This document shows positions 46,795 to 56,121 of a stretch of 64,000 nt of DNA, piece after piece; within the stretch, counting starts at the first letter, position 1, and each line of letters starts with the position of its first letter. The notes beneath the pieces were generated by a model. It was not told the origin of the DNA, did not search any database, and saw only the letters and a program-made list of their open reading frames with translations. This DNA comes from Methylicorpusculum sp. (lineage in GTDB: Bacteria > Pseudomonadota > Gammaproteobacteria > Methylococcales > Methylomonadaceae): contig NZ_JAUSBX010000045.1 in assembly GCF_030651835.1 (NCBI RefSeq), positions 1 to 64,000 of the forward strand, read 5' to 3'. The position numbers and the translations under genes are program-made.

Positions 46795-49266
46795 TTATTT
46801 TTTCTGCAAGCGCAGTGAATTCAATACCACTGAAATAGAACTGAAGGCCATTGCGGCGGAGGCGATCATAGGATTCAGCTTACCCACAGCCGCGACAGGA
46901 ATTGCGACGGTATTGTAGCCTAGCGCCCAAAACAGGTTTTGTTTGATGATACGCAAAGTGGCTCCGCTCAATTCCATGACATCGGCCACTTTACTGATAT
47001 CGCCGTTAACCAGCGTCAGATCGGCGGTTTCAATAGCGACATCGGTGCCAGTGCCTATCGCAAAACTCACATCAGCTGCCGCTATGGCCGGCGCATCATT
47101 GATACCATCGCCTATCATGCCGACTTTTTCACCCCGGCCTTGTAATTCTCTGACGATAGCCAGTTTTCGTTCCGGCACGGCATGAGCAATCACATCGACA
47201 ATTCCGACCTGCTCCGCCACATATCTAGCCGTTTGCTCAGTATCGCCGGTTACCATGACAGGCTTGACACCCAGCTTGAGTAAGCGAGCAATCGCCTTTT
47301 CAGCATTGGCCCTCGGCTTATCAGCAATACCGAACAAAGCCACCACCTTGCCATCGACGCTCATACAAACAGGGGTCTTGCCTTGATGGGCTAAACTTGA
47401 AACCTGTTTTGCCAAGCTCTTTGAGTCAATACCGGATTCTTTAAACCAGGCAAGAGTCCCCATCAGTACCCGATGACCGTCTACCCGGCTGTTAATGCCG
47501 TGACCCGGAATATTTTCAAATTCATCGGCATTGCTGGAACTGACATTGCGGTCTTTTGCGTAAGCGACAATAGCTTTGCCCAAAAAATGTTCAGAGCCAA
47601 ATTCTGCAGCCGCCGCCAGTGTCAGCAGGTCATCTTCGTTATCTTTAGAAAGCACTATAAAATCGGTGACTTGAGGCTTACCTTCAGTAATGGTTCCGGT
47701 TTTATCAAAGACAATGGTGGTCATTTTCGAGGCCATTTCCAGGCTTTCACCATTACGGATGAAAACGCCCCGGCGCGCCGATTGACCTGTGCCCACCATA
47801 ATCGCCATCGGCGTGGCCAATCCCAGCGAACAAGGACAGGCGATCAGCAATACGGCAATGGCATTGCTGAATGCTCGGCCAAATCCGGCACCGACTGCCA
47901 TCCATGCCAGGAATGTGAAGGTTGATGCGGCAATCACGGAAGGCACGAAAACAGAGGAAATACGATCCACTGTTTTTTGAATCGGCAATTTGGACGACTG
48001 GGCCTGATCGACCATATGGATAATATTGGCTAACACCGTGTCTTTGCCGACAGCGGTGACTCGCATTTTCATAACACCATTTGCGTTAATGCAACCACCC
48101 ACCAGACGATGGCCCGGCTCTTTGACAACCGGCAGGCTTTCACCGGTAATCATTGACTCGTCCACCGTCGAGAGTCCTTCAATCAGAACGCCATCGGCCG
48201 GAATTTTCTCGCCGGGCCGTATCAGCAGAATATCGCCAATAACTACCTGATCAACCAGAATAAGGACTTCTTTATCGCCTTTCAGCAGCGTTGCGTTTTG
48301 AGGCTGCAAATCAACCAAGGAACGTATCGATTCATGGGCCTTGCCTTTGGCTTTTTCTTCCAAGTAGCGGCCAATCAATACAAAAGTAATAATCCCGGTC
48401 GCAGAATCAAAATACAATCCCCGCTTGCCGGCCAGCAGCGATACCAGGCTATAACCGTAAGAGGCACCGACCCCCATCGCTATCAGGCTGTCCATGTTGG
48501 TTCTTCGCAATTTGGCAAGCTTGTACGCTTTGACAAAGAATGGATTCCCCGCCCATAGAACAATCGGCATGGCTAAAAGATGTTGAGCCCAATGCCAAAA
48601 TCTGGACGATGGCGAAGCCATGCCTATTACCATAACAGGCAAGCTTAATGCGCCAGCGATAATCGCCCGTAGCCGGGCATCGTTCAGTCGTTGTTTTTCT
48701 CGTTCAATCAGAAATTTACGCTGCGTCAGCGTATCAAAAGCATGGGCCTGATAGCCCATTTTATCAATCAACGAAAACAACTGCTGTTGACTGATTCTGC
48801 CCGTCACCGTTGCCGTTTCAGTCGCAAAATTGACGTTGGCGGAAACGATACGCTTATCTTTTTTTAACAGCATTTCTATCAACAACGCGCAGGATACGCA
48901 GGTCATGCCATTGATAGAAATACTGAAAGATTGAACGGGCAGATTATTATCGCAATCGGCTGAGATAGAAGCAGACTGTTTGCCTCCGACAGTCGATGTC
49001 TTGGATCCAAGATTGCCGAGTAGAGCGTCCAGAATTTTGAGCAAATTTTCCTTGGGCAGTATCCGCGGATCAAAATGAACCGCTATTGATGCGATGTCCG
49101 GAACCGACCGCACCTGGATAATCCCCTGCCTTTTTTTCAACATGATTTCCAGAATACAGGATCGCTCAGGATCCTTGAGCAATACCGGCGAGATCAGCCG
49201 AACCCTGTGCTTGACTTCATGAACCACTATGCCGTGACTTAGGGTTCCGGTTTGGGTTGCATCCAT
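46795..49266 (-). CDS. copA: copper-translocating P1B-type ATPase
   Basis: 823 residues from ATG 49266 (AAGGA 7 nt upstream; ATG 49281 has none). An N-terminal HMA-like domain without CxxC (about 15-85) is followed by a true HMA domain with GMTCVSC (about 119-126). Transport core: [14 protein letters not shown] (about 475), [11 protein letters not shown] (about 519), SEHFLGKAI in place of the usual SEHPLAKA, and the final-helix motif [15 protein letters not shown] that defines Cu+ pumps. It exports Cu(I) from the cytoplasm, either for detoxification or to feed periplasmic cuproenzymes. The CxxC-less first domain suggests a regulatory or protein-contact role. Confidence 0.93.
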   Translation of the reverse strand: MDATQTGTLSHGIVVHEVKHRVRLISPVLLKDPERSCILEIMLKKRQGIIQVRSVPDIASIAVHFDPRILPKENLLKILDALLGNLGSKTSTVGGKQSASISADCDNNLPVQSFSISINGMTCVSCALLIEMLLKKDKRIVSANVNFATETATVTGRISQQQLFSLIDKMGYQAHAFDTLTQRKFLIEREKQRLNDARLRAIIAGALSLPVMVIGMASPSSRFWHWAQHLLAMPIVLWAGNPFFVKAYKLAKLRRTNMDSLIAMGVGASYGYSLVSLLAGKRGLYFDSATGIITFVLIGRYLEEKAKGKAHESIRSLVDLQPQNATLLKGDKEVLILVDQVVIGDILLIRPGEKIPADGVLIEGLSTVDESMITGESLPVVKEPGHRLVGGCINANGVMKMRVTAVGKDTVLANIIHMVDQAQSSKLPIQKTVDRISSVFVPSVIAASTFTFLAWMAVGAGFGRAFSNAIAVLLIACPCSLGLATPMAIMVGTGQSARRGVFIRNGESLEMASKMTTIVFDKTGTITEGKPQVTDFIVLSKDNEDDLLTLAAAAEFGSEHFLGKAIVAYAKDRNVSSSNADEFENIPGHGINSRVDGHRVLMGTLAWFKESGIDSKSLAKQVSSLAHQGKTPVCMSVDGKVVALFGIADKPRANAEKAIARLLKLGVKPVMVTGDTEQTARYVAEQVGIVDVIAHAVPERKLAIVRELQGRGEKVGMIGDGINDAPAIAAADVSFAIGTGTDVAIETADLTLVNGDISKVADVMELSGATLRIIKQNLFWALGYNTVAIPVAAVGKLNPMIASAAMAFSSISVVLNSLRLQKK

Positions 49267-49369
49267 TTTGCTTTCCTTCATTTGGCTATGTCGTCAAAAC
49301 TTTTTTTCGGAAAAGTCGCATCTCACAAAATTACTAAAAAATGTTTCCTGCCGCTTTCCTTTCTAACGC

Positions 49370-49651
49370 TTACTCTTGTTCAGAAACCGCAATGATATCT
49401 TTACGGTATTTATAGACCAGATACCCTAATGCAAAACCAAGGCCGATCAGCGTCACGGGATGTGTCAGGACTTTTTTCAGCGTACTTTTTCCTGCAGCAG
49501 CAGAACCGGCGGCAATGGTCTTACTGACACCGTGCGCCATAGGCTGTTTGGCCGCCATACCCATTTTGCCCATGTCCGCCATGGATGAAGACATCATTTT
49601 GGCAGCCTCAGCAGTCCCCTGGGTGATTTTTGCACCATGTACGTGAGCCAT
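49370..49651 (-). CDS. Met/His-rich small membrane protein, paralogue A
   Basis: 93 residues with AAGGAGAA before the ATG. The N-terminal half carries HVH (residues 3-5) and a Met-rich run: Met19, 20, 24, 27, 30, 32 and 38, suited to Cu(I) binding. A single helix near the end (LTHPVTLIGLGFALGYLVYK) is followed by YRKDIIA. The helix and YRK(D/E)IIA motif recur in the protein encoded at 49855-50154, so they are paralogues. Position 104 nt upstream of copA, same strand, supports a copper role, which is inference. Confidence 0.7.
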   Translation of the reverse strand: MAHVHGAKITQGTAEAAKMMSSSMADMGKMGMAAKQPMAHGVSKTIAAGSAAAGKSTLKKVLTHPVTLIGLGFALGYLVYKYRKDIIAVSEQE

Positions 49652-49854
49652 AGGTTATTTCTCCTTAATATTATAATAAGTTAAAGTAGTAGTAATACTC
49701 ATATTGAGCTATTTATCAATAGATTCAGCTAATTTTGATGTCTGATTCTGCTTTATGTATGACCCCCAAGCCTAAACCGGCTAGGGCATTTTTTGGATTT
49801 TGTCCGACCGTTTGATTAAAACAATCATCCCTTGCAGGAGATTCTTATCACTGC

Positions 49855-50154
49855 TTACTTTGATTCGTCCGGCTCGCCTGCGTTTTCTCGGCTTTCCTCA
49901 ACCAAGTCGATCAGATTTTCTTTTTGGTGCAATAAAAAACTTTTGCTCTTATCGACAGAACGCTCCGCCATCGCGATAATTTCTTTACGGTATTTGCCGA
50001 TAAAATAACCGGCGGCAATGCCAAAACCGAAGACGATAAGCGGATGCCTGGCAATGATGCTGACCACACTACGTCCAGCATGATTGATGGTTGAAACAGC
50101 GACGCCAGTCGTTATCCCTTTAGCTAACACATCACCTTTGAAAGGATGAACCAT
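49855..50154 (-). CDS. small membrane protein, paralogue B
   Basis: 99 residues. RHPLIVFGFGIAAGYFIGKY and RKEIIAMAER correspond to the helix and motif of the 93-aa protein downstream (shared HP-x-GFG/GLGF-GY-KYRK-IIA). It lacks the Met-rich part and instead has a charged C-terminal tail (KSFLLHQKENLIDLVEESRE) that may be amphipathic. No family recognised. The two genes are separated by 203 nt and both lie upstream of copA. Confidence 0.65.
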   Translation of the reverse strand: MVHPFKGDVLAKGITTGVAVSTINHAGRSVVSIIARHPLIVFGFGIAAGYFIGKYRKEIIAMAERSVDKSKSFLLHQKENLIDLVEESRENAGEPDESK

Positions 50155-50310
50155 TGTTTTGGCTTCATCCTCTTTTATCGCATGATGGTTAATAGATTCA
50201 TTGTAAACTCGATTCGTTTGCTGTTGAGATGCCGGATTTATTGAATCATTAATTGTATCTGCTCACCCCCTCCAATTTTAGTGGGTGTAGGTGGTTGATT
50301 GAAAAGGCTT

Positions 50311-50409
50311 CTGCAACAGGGATGTTGCAGAGAGCTACAGGGACGTATTGATGCGTCCTTTGAAATAAAGCACCTACGCCCTTAATTCAAAGCGGGCGAG
50401 TAGTTACCA
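50311..50409. repeat. hairpin-bearing intergenic repeat, copy 2
   Basis: Matches 46694-46786 and is better preserved structurally: CTGCAAC-AGGGAT-GTTGCAG (50311-50330) is a perfect 7-bp hairpin, GGACG...CGTCC follows (50341-50358), then GCCC...GGGC. The loop AGGGAT and the hairpin position recall the internal hairpin of the CAGCAATTCTCA elements. It fills part of the 510-bp gap 50155-50664, where I see no gene. Confidence 0.7.
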
Positions 50410-50664
50410 TTAGTTTTTGTAGGGGCATATATAATTCATTTAATATTTTGCTGTCAATCAACTTCATTTGAGACAAAGCGGACTCCAGACGATTTGCTGG
50501 ATAAATGTAAATCTGATAAATGCTTGACCATTACCCTTGTTTTCAATAGCCTAACGCAATTTACGCAAGGCATTAAACTGTCCCGAACTCATTAGCATGT
50601 CGTCTCAAAAATTGAGCGGACATAGCCTAAAACCCTCATTTCAATCGACTTAAGCCACGCCAAT

Positions 50665-51954
50665 ATGAATGTCGAAAACCAAGACTTAGCCACTAGCCAC
50701 CCTGTGCGATTGTTCTTTAAAAGAACCTTTATGATTACACTCGCACTGTCGGGCATAGCTTTCATTCTTTGGCTGGACAGTTGGTTTATGGATCACGCAA
50801 GCATGCCTGATCTCGGTCGTGACATTGGCTACGGACTGTTAATCCTGATCGGCTTTTTGACCAGTTTTCATTGTGTCGGCATGTGCGGACCTTTGATCTT
50901 GGGCTATACCGCAAGAGAGGCCGCTACCGGTTACAAGTCCTATACCACACATTTTCTCTACGGTATTGGCAAAACCCTTTCCTATACGCTCATCGGTGCG
51001 CTCTTCGGCGCGTTCGGCGCTATCGTTGCTTTTACCCCGTACACTCAAGGCGCAGTAGGGATTGCCGCAGGATTTTTTTTGATTCTATTCGGTTTACATA
51101 TGCTCGAGGTGTTTCCGGCGCTTAACCATTTCCAGTTTAAAACGCCTGGATTTGTCATGCGTTTTGTCGGTAAAGAGTATCGAAAACACAGCAATCCGTT
51201 TTATATCGGTCTGCTGAACGGTCTGATGATTATTTGTGGGCCATTACAAGCCATGTATGTGATGGCAGCCGGAACCGGCAGTTGGTCTGAAGGCGCCAGA
51301 ATTTTGTTTTTTTTCGGCATCGGCACACTGCCTTTGCTCTTGGGTTTTGGTTTTTTGACCAGTCTGCTCTCCAAAAATCTGACACCCAAATTATTGAAAG
51401 CTTCCGGTGTCATCGTCATGATTTTAGGAACGGTCATGATGAATCGAGGGCTCGCCGTCACGGGTACCGGCGTCGACTTTAATACCTTGATTGCCCGGGC
51501 CTCACAATATTTATCACCGGCTATTGCCGAATCACCCAACTGGGAAACTGAACAGACGATTCACATGGATGTCATTAAGTCCGGTTTTTCTCCTAACAAA
51601 TTTACCCTGCGTAAAGGTGTCCCGGTCAAATGGATCATTAACGGTAAAGAATTAAATTCCTGCAATAACGCCATTGTGGTGCCTAAATACGGACTCGAAT
51701 TCAAGCTGCATGAGGGAGAACAAACCATCGAATTCACACCTCCCGAAAGCGGTGTCATTCCCTGGAGTTGCTGGATGGGTATGATTCCCGGAACATTTAT
51801 TGTCGTTGAAGACGAACCGAAACCTACTGAAGACGGCACACTCACCGTGCTTGACGGTACTGTAGAAAAGACAGATCAGCGCAGTTGGGTTCTGAGAATC
51901 AAAGAGTACTGGCTTAAATGGTTAGCGGATTATCAAGATAAATTGAGTCAATGA
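50665..51954 (+). CDS. TauE/UreH-like membrane protein fused to a cupredoxin domain
   Basis: 429 residues. An extra N-terminal helix is followed by a six-helix UreH_2/DsbD-like transporter region starting GFLTSFHCVGMCGPLILGY; the HCxGMCG motif is the hallmark of a family found with cytochrome oxidase and copper genes. From about residue 300 a cupredoxin-like domain begins (IKSGFSPNKFTLRKGVPVKW), with Cys333 (NSCNNAIVVP), Cys369 and Met371/373 (WSCWMGMIPG) as likely copper ligands. I infer periplasmic copper binding coupled to membrane transport or thiol transfer. It faces away from copA and precedes the NosL operon by 427 bp. Confidence 0.85.
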   Translation: MNVENQDLATSHPVRLFFKRTFMITLALSGIAFILWLDSWFMDHASMPDLGRDIGYGLLILIGFLTSFHCVGMCGPLILGYTAREAATGYKSYTTHFLYGIGKTLSYTLIGALFGAFGAIVAFTPYTQGAVGIAAGFFLILFGLHMLEVFPALNHFQFKTPGFVMRFVGKEYRKHSNPFYIGLLNGLMIICGPLQAMYVMAAGTGSWSEGARILFFFGIGTLPLLLGFGFLTSLLSKNLTPKLLKASGVIVMILGTVMMNRGLAVTGTGVDFNTLIARASQYLSPAIAESPNWETEQTIHMDVIKSGFSPNKFTLRKGVPVKWIINGKELNSCNNAIVVPKYGLEFKLHEGEQTIEFTPPESGVIPWSCWMGMIPGTFIVVEDEPKPTEDGTLTVLDGTVEKTDQRSWVLRIKEYWLKWLADYQDKLSQ

Positions 51955-52381
51955 GCTTATAACTTGAGTGAGCACTCATTGCCCATTTTTTAAATTATTT
52001 TCAGATAACGAACCGCTGTCAGCATAGGCATTACGTTAGCCATTTTTTAAAATATTACGCCACTTAACCCGATTTTATGCTCCATATAACATAGTTTAAT
52101 TTGTCTATTTTCCAGAAAACTATATATATCAATATATTATAATATATGGTTTAAATTATGCTTAAAGGTACTGATGATTCAATTCGACAGATAAGCCACA
52201 TAGCGCGTTAAAAGAATTACCTTGCAAAGCCTAAGCTTAAATGTTGAAAATACAGATTAAATACAAACCGCAAAACTTAACTGACAAGTAAATCACCCCC
52301 TGACTTCAGTGCTTAACGGGCGAAGCAACCCCGCAATGCCTTGCAACGCGTTTGTATGAAACCATTTTGGGGAAATCGTTT
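51955..52381. other. 427-bp AT-rich leader of the NosL/ABC operon
   Basis: TTGAGT-GAGC-ACTCA near 51964-51979 followed by a T-run could be a weak terminator for the cupredoxin gene. CCATTTTTTAAA occurs twice (around 51983 and 52039). A strongly AT-rich stretch (52119-52160, with overlapping TATA motifs) is a plausible promoter zone. No credible gene. Confidence 0.4.
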
Positions 52382-52675
52382 ATGAGAAAGTCTTCATTAT
52401 TTTTTTTAGGCCTGACCGCCGAAGTCATCGTGTTTAGCTTTTTGCTGGTCCATGCATCGCTGAGTGAAAGCTTTCAACAAGACGTTCTTGCGCAAAAATC
52501 AGCTCTGGTAAAAACACTACGCTTGACTGATCTGTGCCTTTTTACCGAAGCGCGCTACACCCGGCATCTGTCGCAAGCTGATTTAAATACCGCCTTTCAG
52601 GATCACCCCCTGTCCCTGGAGCATTTTCCTTCCGGGTCATTCACCCAGCCCTACGTTAAAAACGAAACCCCATGA
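52382..52675 (+). CDS. small signal-anchored protein, first gene of the NosL/ABC operon
   Basis: 97 residues from ATG 52382, preceded by GGGGAAA; an in-frame TTG at 52352 is less likely. One N-terminal helix (LFFLGLTAEVIVFSFLLVHA) and a periplasmic part with the distinctive block RLTDLCLFTEARYTRHLSQA and QDHPLSLEHFPSGSF. That block reads like a conserved motif, but I cannot name the family. ATGA overlap with the permease gene implies a shared complex. Confidence 0.65.
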   Translation: MRKSSLFFLGLTAEVIVFSFLLVHASLSESFQQDVLAQKSALVKTLRLTDLCLFTEARYTRHLSQADLNTAFQDHPLSLEHFPSGSFTQPYVKNETP

Positions 52676-53922
52676 CCCCCTGGATAGAAAAACAACGCTA
52701 TATTATTGATTTTACTATTTCTTCGTTATTGCGTAGAAAAGTCAAAAACATCGGCCTTTTGACTTTGTACACACTGATCGTTTTCATCCTGGCTTCAACG
52801 ATGTTTTTTACCCATTCCATCAAAAAAGAGGCTGCGATTATTCTGCAGGGTTCTCCGGAAATTGTTGTACAAAAAATTATTGCCGGACGACACGATCTGT
52901 TTCCGATCAGTTATATAGACTCCATCAAGTCTATACGCGGCATAGCCAATGTAGAAACCCGCTTGTGGGGGTATTACTATGACAGCCTGGTGGGTGCCAA
53001 TTACACACTGCTATCTCCGCCCGACAATTCCGGGACAACCCAACTTTCGGGCAAAACCACGGCAGTTGAGACAGATCCTGACGATGCGGAAGCGTTAGCC
53101 GCTACCAAGCCATTGTTTGAATACAACGGCGCTTTACTGGAACCCGGCACTTTAATCATCGGTAACGGCGTTTCCAGAATGCGTAATATCAGCAAAGGCG
53201 ATTACATGCCTTTCATGGCCGCTGACGGGCAAATCATGAATTTGAAAGTCTCCGGCACGCTGTCCTCATCATCGGAACTGGTGTCTTCAGATTTGATATT
53301 GATCACCGATGAAGATTTCAGAAAATTGTTCGGCATTGCCCCCCAGTTTGTGACCGATGCCATCGTGACCGTCAAAAACCCCAATGAAGTCAGCATGGTG
53401 GCTGGAAAAATCAAAAAACGCCTGCTCGACTCCCGGCCAATCATTCGTGATGAAATTCTCAGAACCTACGATTCGATATTCAACTGGCGCGGCGGCATGA
53501 TGATTGTCATTTTCTCGGCAGCCGTTTTGGCGTTTGTCATTTTCGCCTGGGATAAAGCCTCCGGATTGAGCGCTGGCGAACGCCGGGAAATCGGCATTTT
53601 AAAAGCAGTGGGCTGGGAAACCTCGGACGTCATCCAGATGAAATTTTGGGAAGGCGCGATGATTTCGTTAACCGCCTTTTTTACCGGCGTCATTCTGGCT
53701 TACATCCATGTGTTCTTCGCAGGATCACCGGTTTTCGAACCGGCTCTTAAAGGCTGGTCCAGCCTTTACCCTAATTTTGCATTGACCCCGTTTATCAATG
53801 CCGAACAGATTACCACGCTGTTTTTTCTGACTGTCGTGCCTTACACCGTCGCGACTATCGTTCCAACCTGGAGAGCCGCTACGATTGATCCCGATTCGGC
53901 CATGCGACAAACCGGAGAATAA
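52672..53922 (+). CDS. MacB/FtsX-type ABC transporter permease
   Basis: 416 residues: one N-terminal helix (IGLLTLYTLIVFILASTMFF), a large periplasmic MacB_PCD-like domain (about 50-265), then three C-terminal helices with SAGERREIGILKAVGWETSD between the first two, the FtsX-family signature that contacts the ATPase. Such transporters do not carry substrate through the membrane in the classic way; they work as mechanotransducers on periplasmic partners. ATPase gene is 3 nt downstream. Context suggests action on a NosL-type copper chaperone or the beta-barrel protein. Confidence 0.88.
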   Translation: MTPWIEKQRYIIDFTISSLLRRKVKNIGLLTLYTLIVFILASTMFFTHSIKKEAAIILQGSPEIVVQKIIAGRHDLFPISYIDSIKSIRGIANVETRLWGYYYDSLVGANYTLLSPPDNSGTTQLSGKTTAVETDPDDAEALAATKPLFEYNGALLEPGTLIIGNGVSRMRNISKGDYMPFMAADGQIMNLKVSGTLSSSSELVSSDLILITDEDFRKLFGIAPQFVTDAIVTVKNPNEVSMVAGKIKKRLLDSRPIIRDEILRTYDSIFNWRGGMMIVIFSAAVLAFVIFAWDKASGLSAGERREIGILKAVGWETSDVIQMKFWEGAMISLTAFFTGVILAYIHVFFAGSPVFEPALKGWSSLYPNFALTPFINAEQITTLFFLTVVPYTVATIVPTWRAATIDPDSAMRQTGE

Positions 53923-53925
53923 GTC

Positions 53926-54600
53926 ATGATTGAATTAGTTAATGTAAAAAAAGTATTTAATGCCGGCAATCCCAGTGAATTTTCAGCGCTGAACAGTGTG
54001 AATCTGGAAATTGCCCAAAACAAGGTAACGGTCCTCAAAGGCCCCAGCGGTTCAGGCAAAACGACGCTCTTGTCAATCGTCGGCTGTATGAGCAGGCCTT
54101 CTGCCGGTCGCGTCAAGTTAAACGGCCGTGAAATTACCAGCCTCCCGGAACGTTTTTTAACGGATATACGCCGCACAACCTTTGGTTTCATTTTTCAGCA
54201 GCCCAATCTGATCAAAGGCATTTCGGTACTTGAGAATGTGATGCTGCCGGCCTATCCGCTGGGTGAAAAACGCGCTCATTTAAAAATGAAAGCGCTTAAT
54301 GGCCTGGCCGGGCTCAATTTATCCAGCAAAGCATCATCACAAGTAGAGTGGTTGTCAGGAGGAGAAGCGCAACGCGTATCGATAGTCCGTGCACTAATCA
54401 ACGATCCTTCGATCATTATTGCTGATGAACCTACTGCCCATCTTGATACCAAATTATCGTACCGCTTTATGGAAATCGTCGAAAAATTCAAGGCTGAAGG
54501 CAAAACCGTGATCATCACCAGTCACGATCCTTTAGTTTACGATTCAGCCATGGTCGATCACGTTGTCAATTTACGCGACGGTAAAATCGAGGACGAATAA
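53926..54600 (+). CDS. MacB/LolD-type ABC transporter ATP-binding protein
   Basis: 224 residues. Walker A GPSGSGKTTLL, Q-loop FGFIFQQPNLI, signature WLSGGEAQRVSI, Walker B IIIADEPTAHLD and the H-loop in TSHDPLV are all intact, so it should be an active ATPase. Length and sequence type match the LolD/MacB/FtsE group that pairs with four-helix permeases such as the product of the preceding gene. Confidence 0.93.
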   Translation: MIELVNVKKVFNAGNPSEFSALNSVNLEIAQNKVTVLKGPSGSGKTTLLSIVGCMSRPSAGRVKLNGREITSLPERFLTDIRRTTFGFIFQQPNLIKGISVLENVMLPAYPLGEKRAHLKMKALNGLAGLNLSSKASSQVEWLSGGEAQRVSIVRALINDPSIIIADEPTAHLDTKLSYRFMEIVEKFKAEGKTVIITSHDPLVYDSAMVDHVVNLRDGKIEDE

Positions 54601-54602
54601 GC

Positions 54603-55616
54603 GTGATTCTGCATCCTACCGTTATTGCCAATCTGCTTGCAGCCTATATCTCCAGTTTCATGGTGGCCTATGCGACTTATTACGGCGCACAAATACTCAA
54701 ACACTGGAATATAGAAAGCGGAGACGAAATACAACTGACACTTGAGCGCAAAACCTATCTGATTTCGACCTTACTCAGCTATGTCTTCGGCCTGCAATTA
54801 CTTTCGCTTTTTCTCTATATTTTCACCGCGGACGCCATGGGCCCGTTATTCGTCGGCGCAATGTGCGCTGCCGGAACGCTGAATGTCAACGGCTTCGGCT
54901 ATCCGACGCTGGTTTTCAAAATTCTTAACTTTATCCTGGCCGGATTATGGCTGGTGTTAAATCATGCCGATAACCAGGGTTACGATTATCCGCTGATCAA
55001 AAAGAAATATGTGTTGCTGGCGCTTATCGCGCCTTTTATCGTGCTGGAAGCCCTACTGGAGAGCGCCTATTTTCTTGGGATGGAGGCGAATGTCATTACT
55101 TCCTGCTGCGGCAGTATGTTCAGCGAAGAAAAAGTCACCGGCCTGGGCTCTGAAATCGCTTCGTTGCCCGCCCGGCCCATGATGTGGATTTTTTATGGTG
55201 GAATGGTATTTACGCTGGCAAACGGCCTTTATTTCTATTTAAAAAATAAGGGGGGCTATCTTTACGCAGGTCTCAGCCTGGTGATGTTTGTCATTTCACT
55301 GGTTTCAATCGTATCGTTTATCTCGCTTTACATCTACGAGCTGCCTACGCATCACTGTCCGTTCTGCATCATCATGGAGGATTATCACTATATCGGCTAC
55401 CTGCTTTATATCCTGCTTTTTGGCGCGGTAGTATCGGGGATCGGCATCGGCGCGCTGATGCCTTTCCGAGGCATACCCAGTCTTGAGAGCCTGTTAAACA
55501 GCTTTATTCGCAAACTCGCGCTGACCTCTGTGCTTTTATACGCCGTGTTTACCGCCTTTGTAACTTATGAAATTATCTTTTCAAGCCTGGTTATCAACTA
55601 TGAAGTCGTCTATTAA
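54603..55616 (+). CDS. polytopic membrane protein with CPFC and SCCG motifs
   Basis: 337 residues from a GTG start 2 nt after the ATPase stop. About eight to nine hydrophobic segments. Distinctive sites: GAMCAAGTLNVNGFGYPTLV after the second helix, ITSCCGSMFSEE in a loop, and THHCPFCIIMEDYH between later helices. The His-His-Cys-x2-Cys group could bind copper or act as a redox pair. No named family recognised. It overlaps nosL by 17 nt, so it belongs to the same operon, and could be the inner-membrane metal-transfer or thiol component. Confidence 0.7.
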   Translation: MILHPTVIANLLAAYISSFMVAYATYYGAQILKHWNIESGDEIQLTLERKTYLISTLLSYVFGLQLLSLFLYIFTADAMGPLFVGAMCAAGTLNVNGFGYPTLVFKILNFILAGLWLVLNHADNQGYDYPLIKKKYVLLALIAPFIVLEALLESAYFLGMEANVITSCCGSMFSEEKVTGLGSEIASLPARPMMWIFYGGMVFTLANGLYFYLKNKGGYLYAGLSLVMFVISLVSIVSFISLYIYELPTHHCPFCIIMEDYHYIGYLLYILLFGAVVSGIGIGALMPFRGIPSLESLLNSFIRKLALTSVLLYAVFTAFVTYEIIFSSLVINYEVVY

Positions 55617-56121
55617 ACCTCAATTTACAACACCAAAACCCGGAGTTGCACTTTGGTCAGTATTATTGATTTGTTTGTTCAACCTGACTGCCAGCTACGC
55701 TGCCGAACCTGAGATTACCATCAAAAAGTCTGACCGCTGCCCGGTTTGCGGCATGTTCGTTTACAAATACCCGAAATGGGTGGCCCAGATCATTTTCCAG
55801 GACGGCACGTCTTATTTTTATGACGGCGCGAAAGATATGTTCAAGCATATTTTCGATACGGCGAAATATACGCCTGGAAAATCGGTGGATACGATCAAGG
55901 ACATCTATGTGACCGACTACTACGAAGTTGAACTCATCGAAGCGAAGCCGGCTTATTATGTGATTGGCTCCGACGTACTGGGTCCCATGGGCCATGAATT
56001 GCTGCCGTTCAAGGACCAGGAATCCGCACAGGAATTTCTGGAAGATCACAAAGGCAAGACCATCCTGCGCTATGAGGAAGTCACTCCGTCCATCATTGAG
56101 TCGCTGGACAAACGCTCATGA
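55600..56121 (+). CDS. nosL: NosL-family copper-binding protein
   Basis: 173 residues from ATG 55600. Signal segment (ALWSVLLICLFNLTASYA), then the NosL core with Cys47-Pro-Val-Cys50-Gly-Met52 (CPVCGM), FQDGTSYFYDGAKDMFK, and a second half with VIGSDVLGPMGHELLPF. NosL proteins bind Cu(I) in the periplasm and deliver it, classically to nitrous oxide reductase. No nosZ, nosD, nosF or nosY is present, so this NosL probably serves a different copper target. It is usually lipidated; here the signal lacks an obvious lipobox. Confidence 0.88.
   Translation: MKSSIKPQFTTPKPGVALWSVLLICLFNLTASYAAEPEITIKKSDRCPVCGMFVYKYPKWVAQIIFQDGTSYFYDGAKDMFKHIFDTAKYTPGKSVDTIKDIYVTDYYEVELIEAKPAYYVIGSDVLGPMGHELLPFKDQESAQEFLEDHKGKTILRYEEVTPSIIESLDKRS

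Noticed and set aside
55600-56121. Part of a nitrous oxide reductase (nos) cluster
   Set aside because: No nosZ, nosR, nosD, nosF or nosY in the window; the ABC genes are of the MacB/FtsX type, not NosFY.
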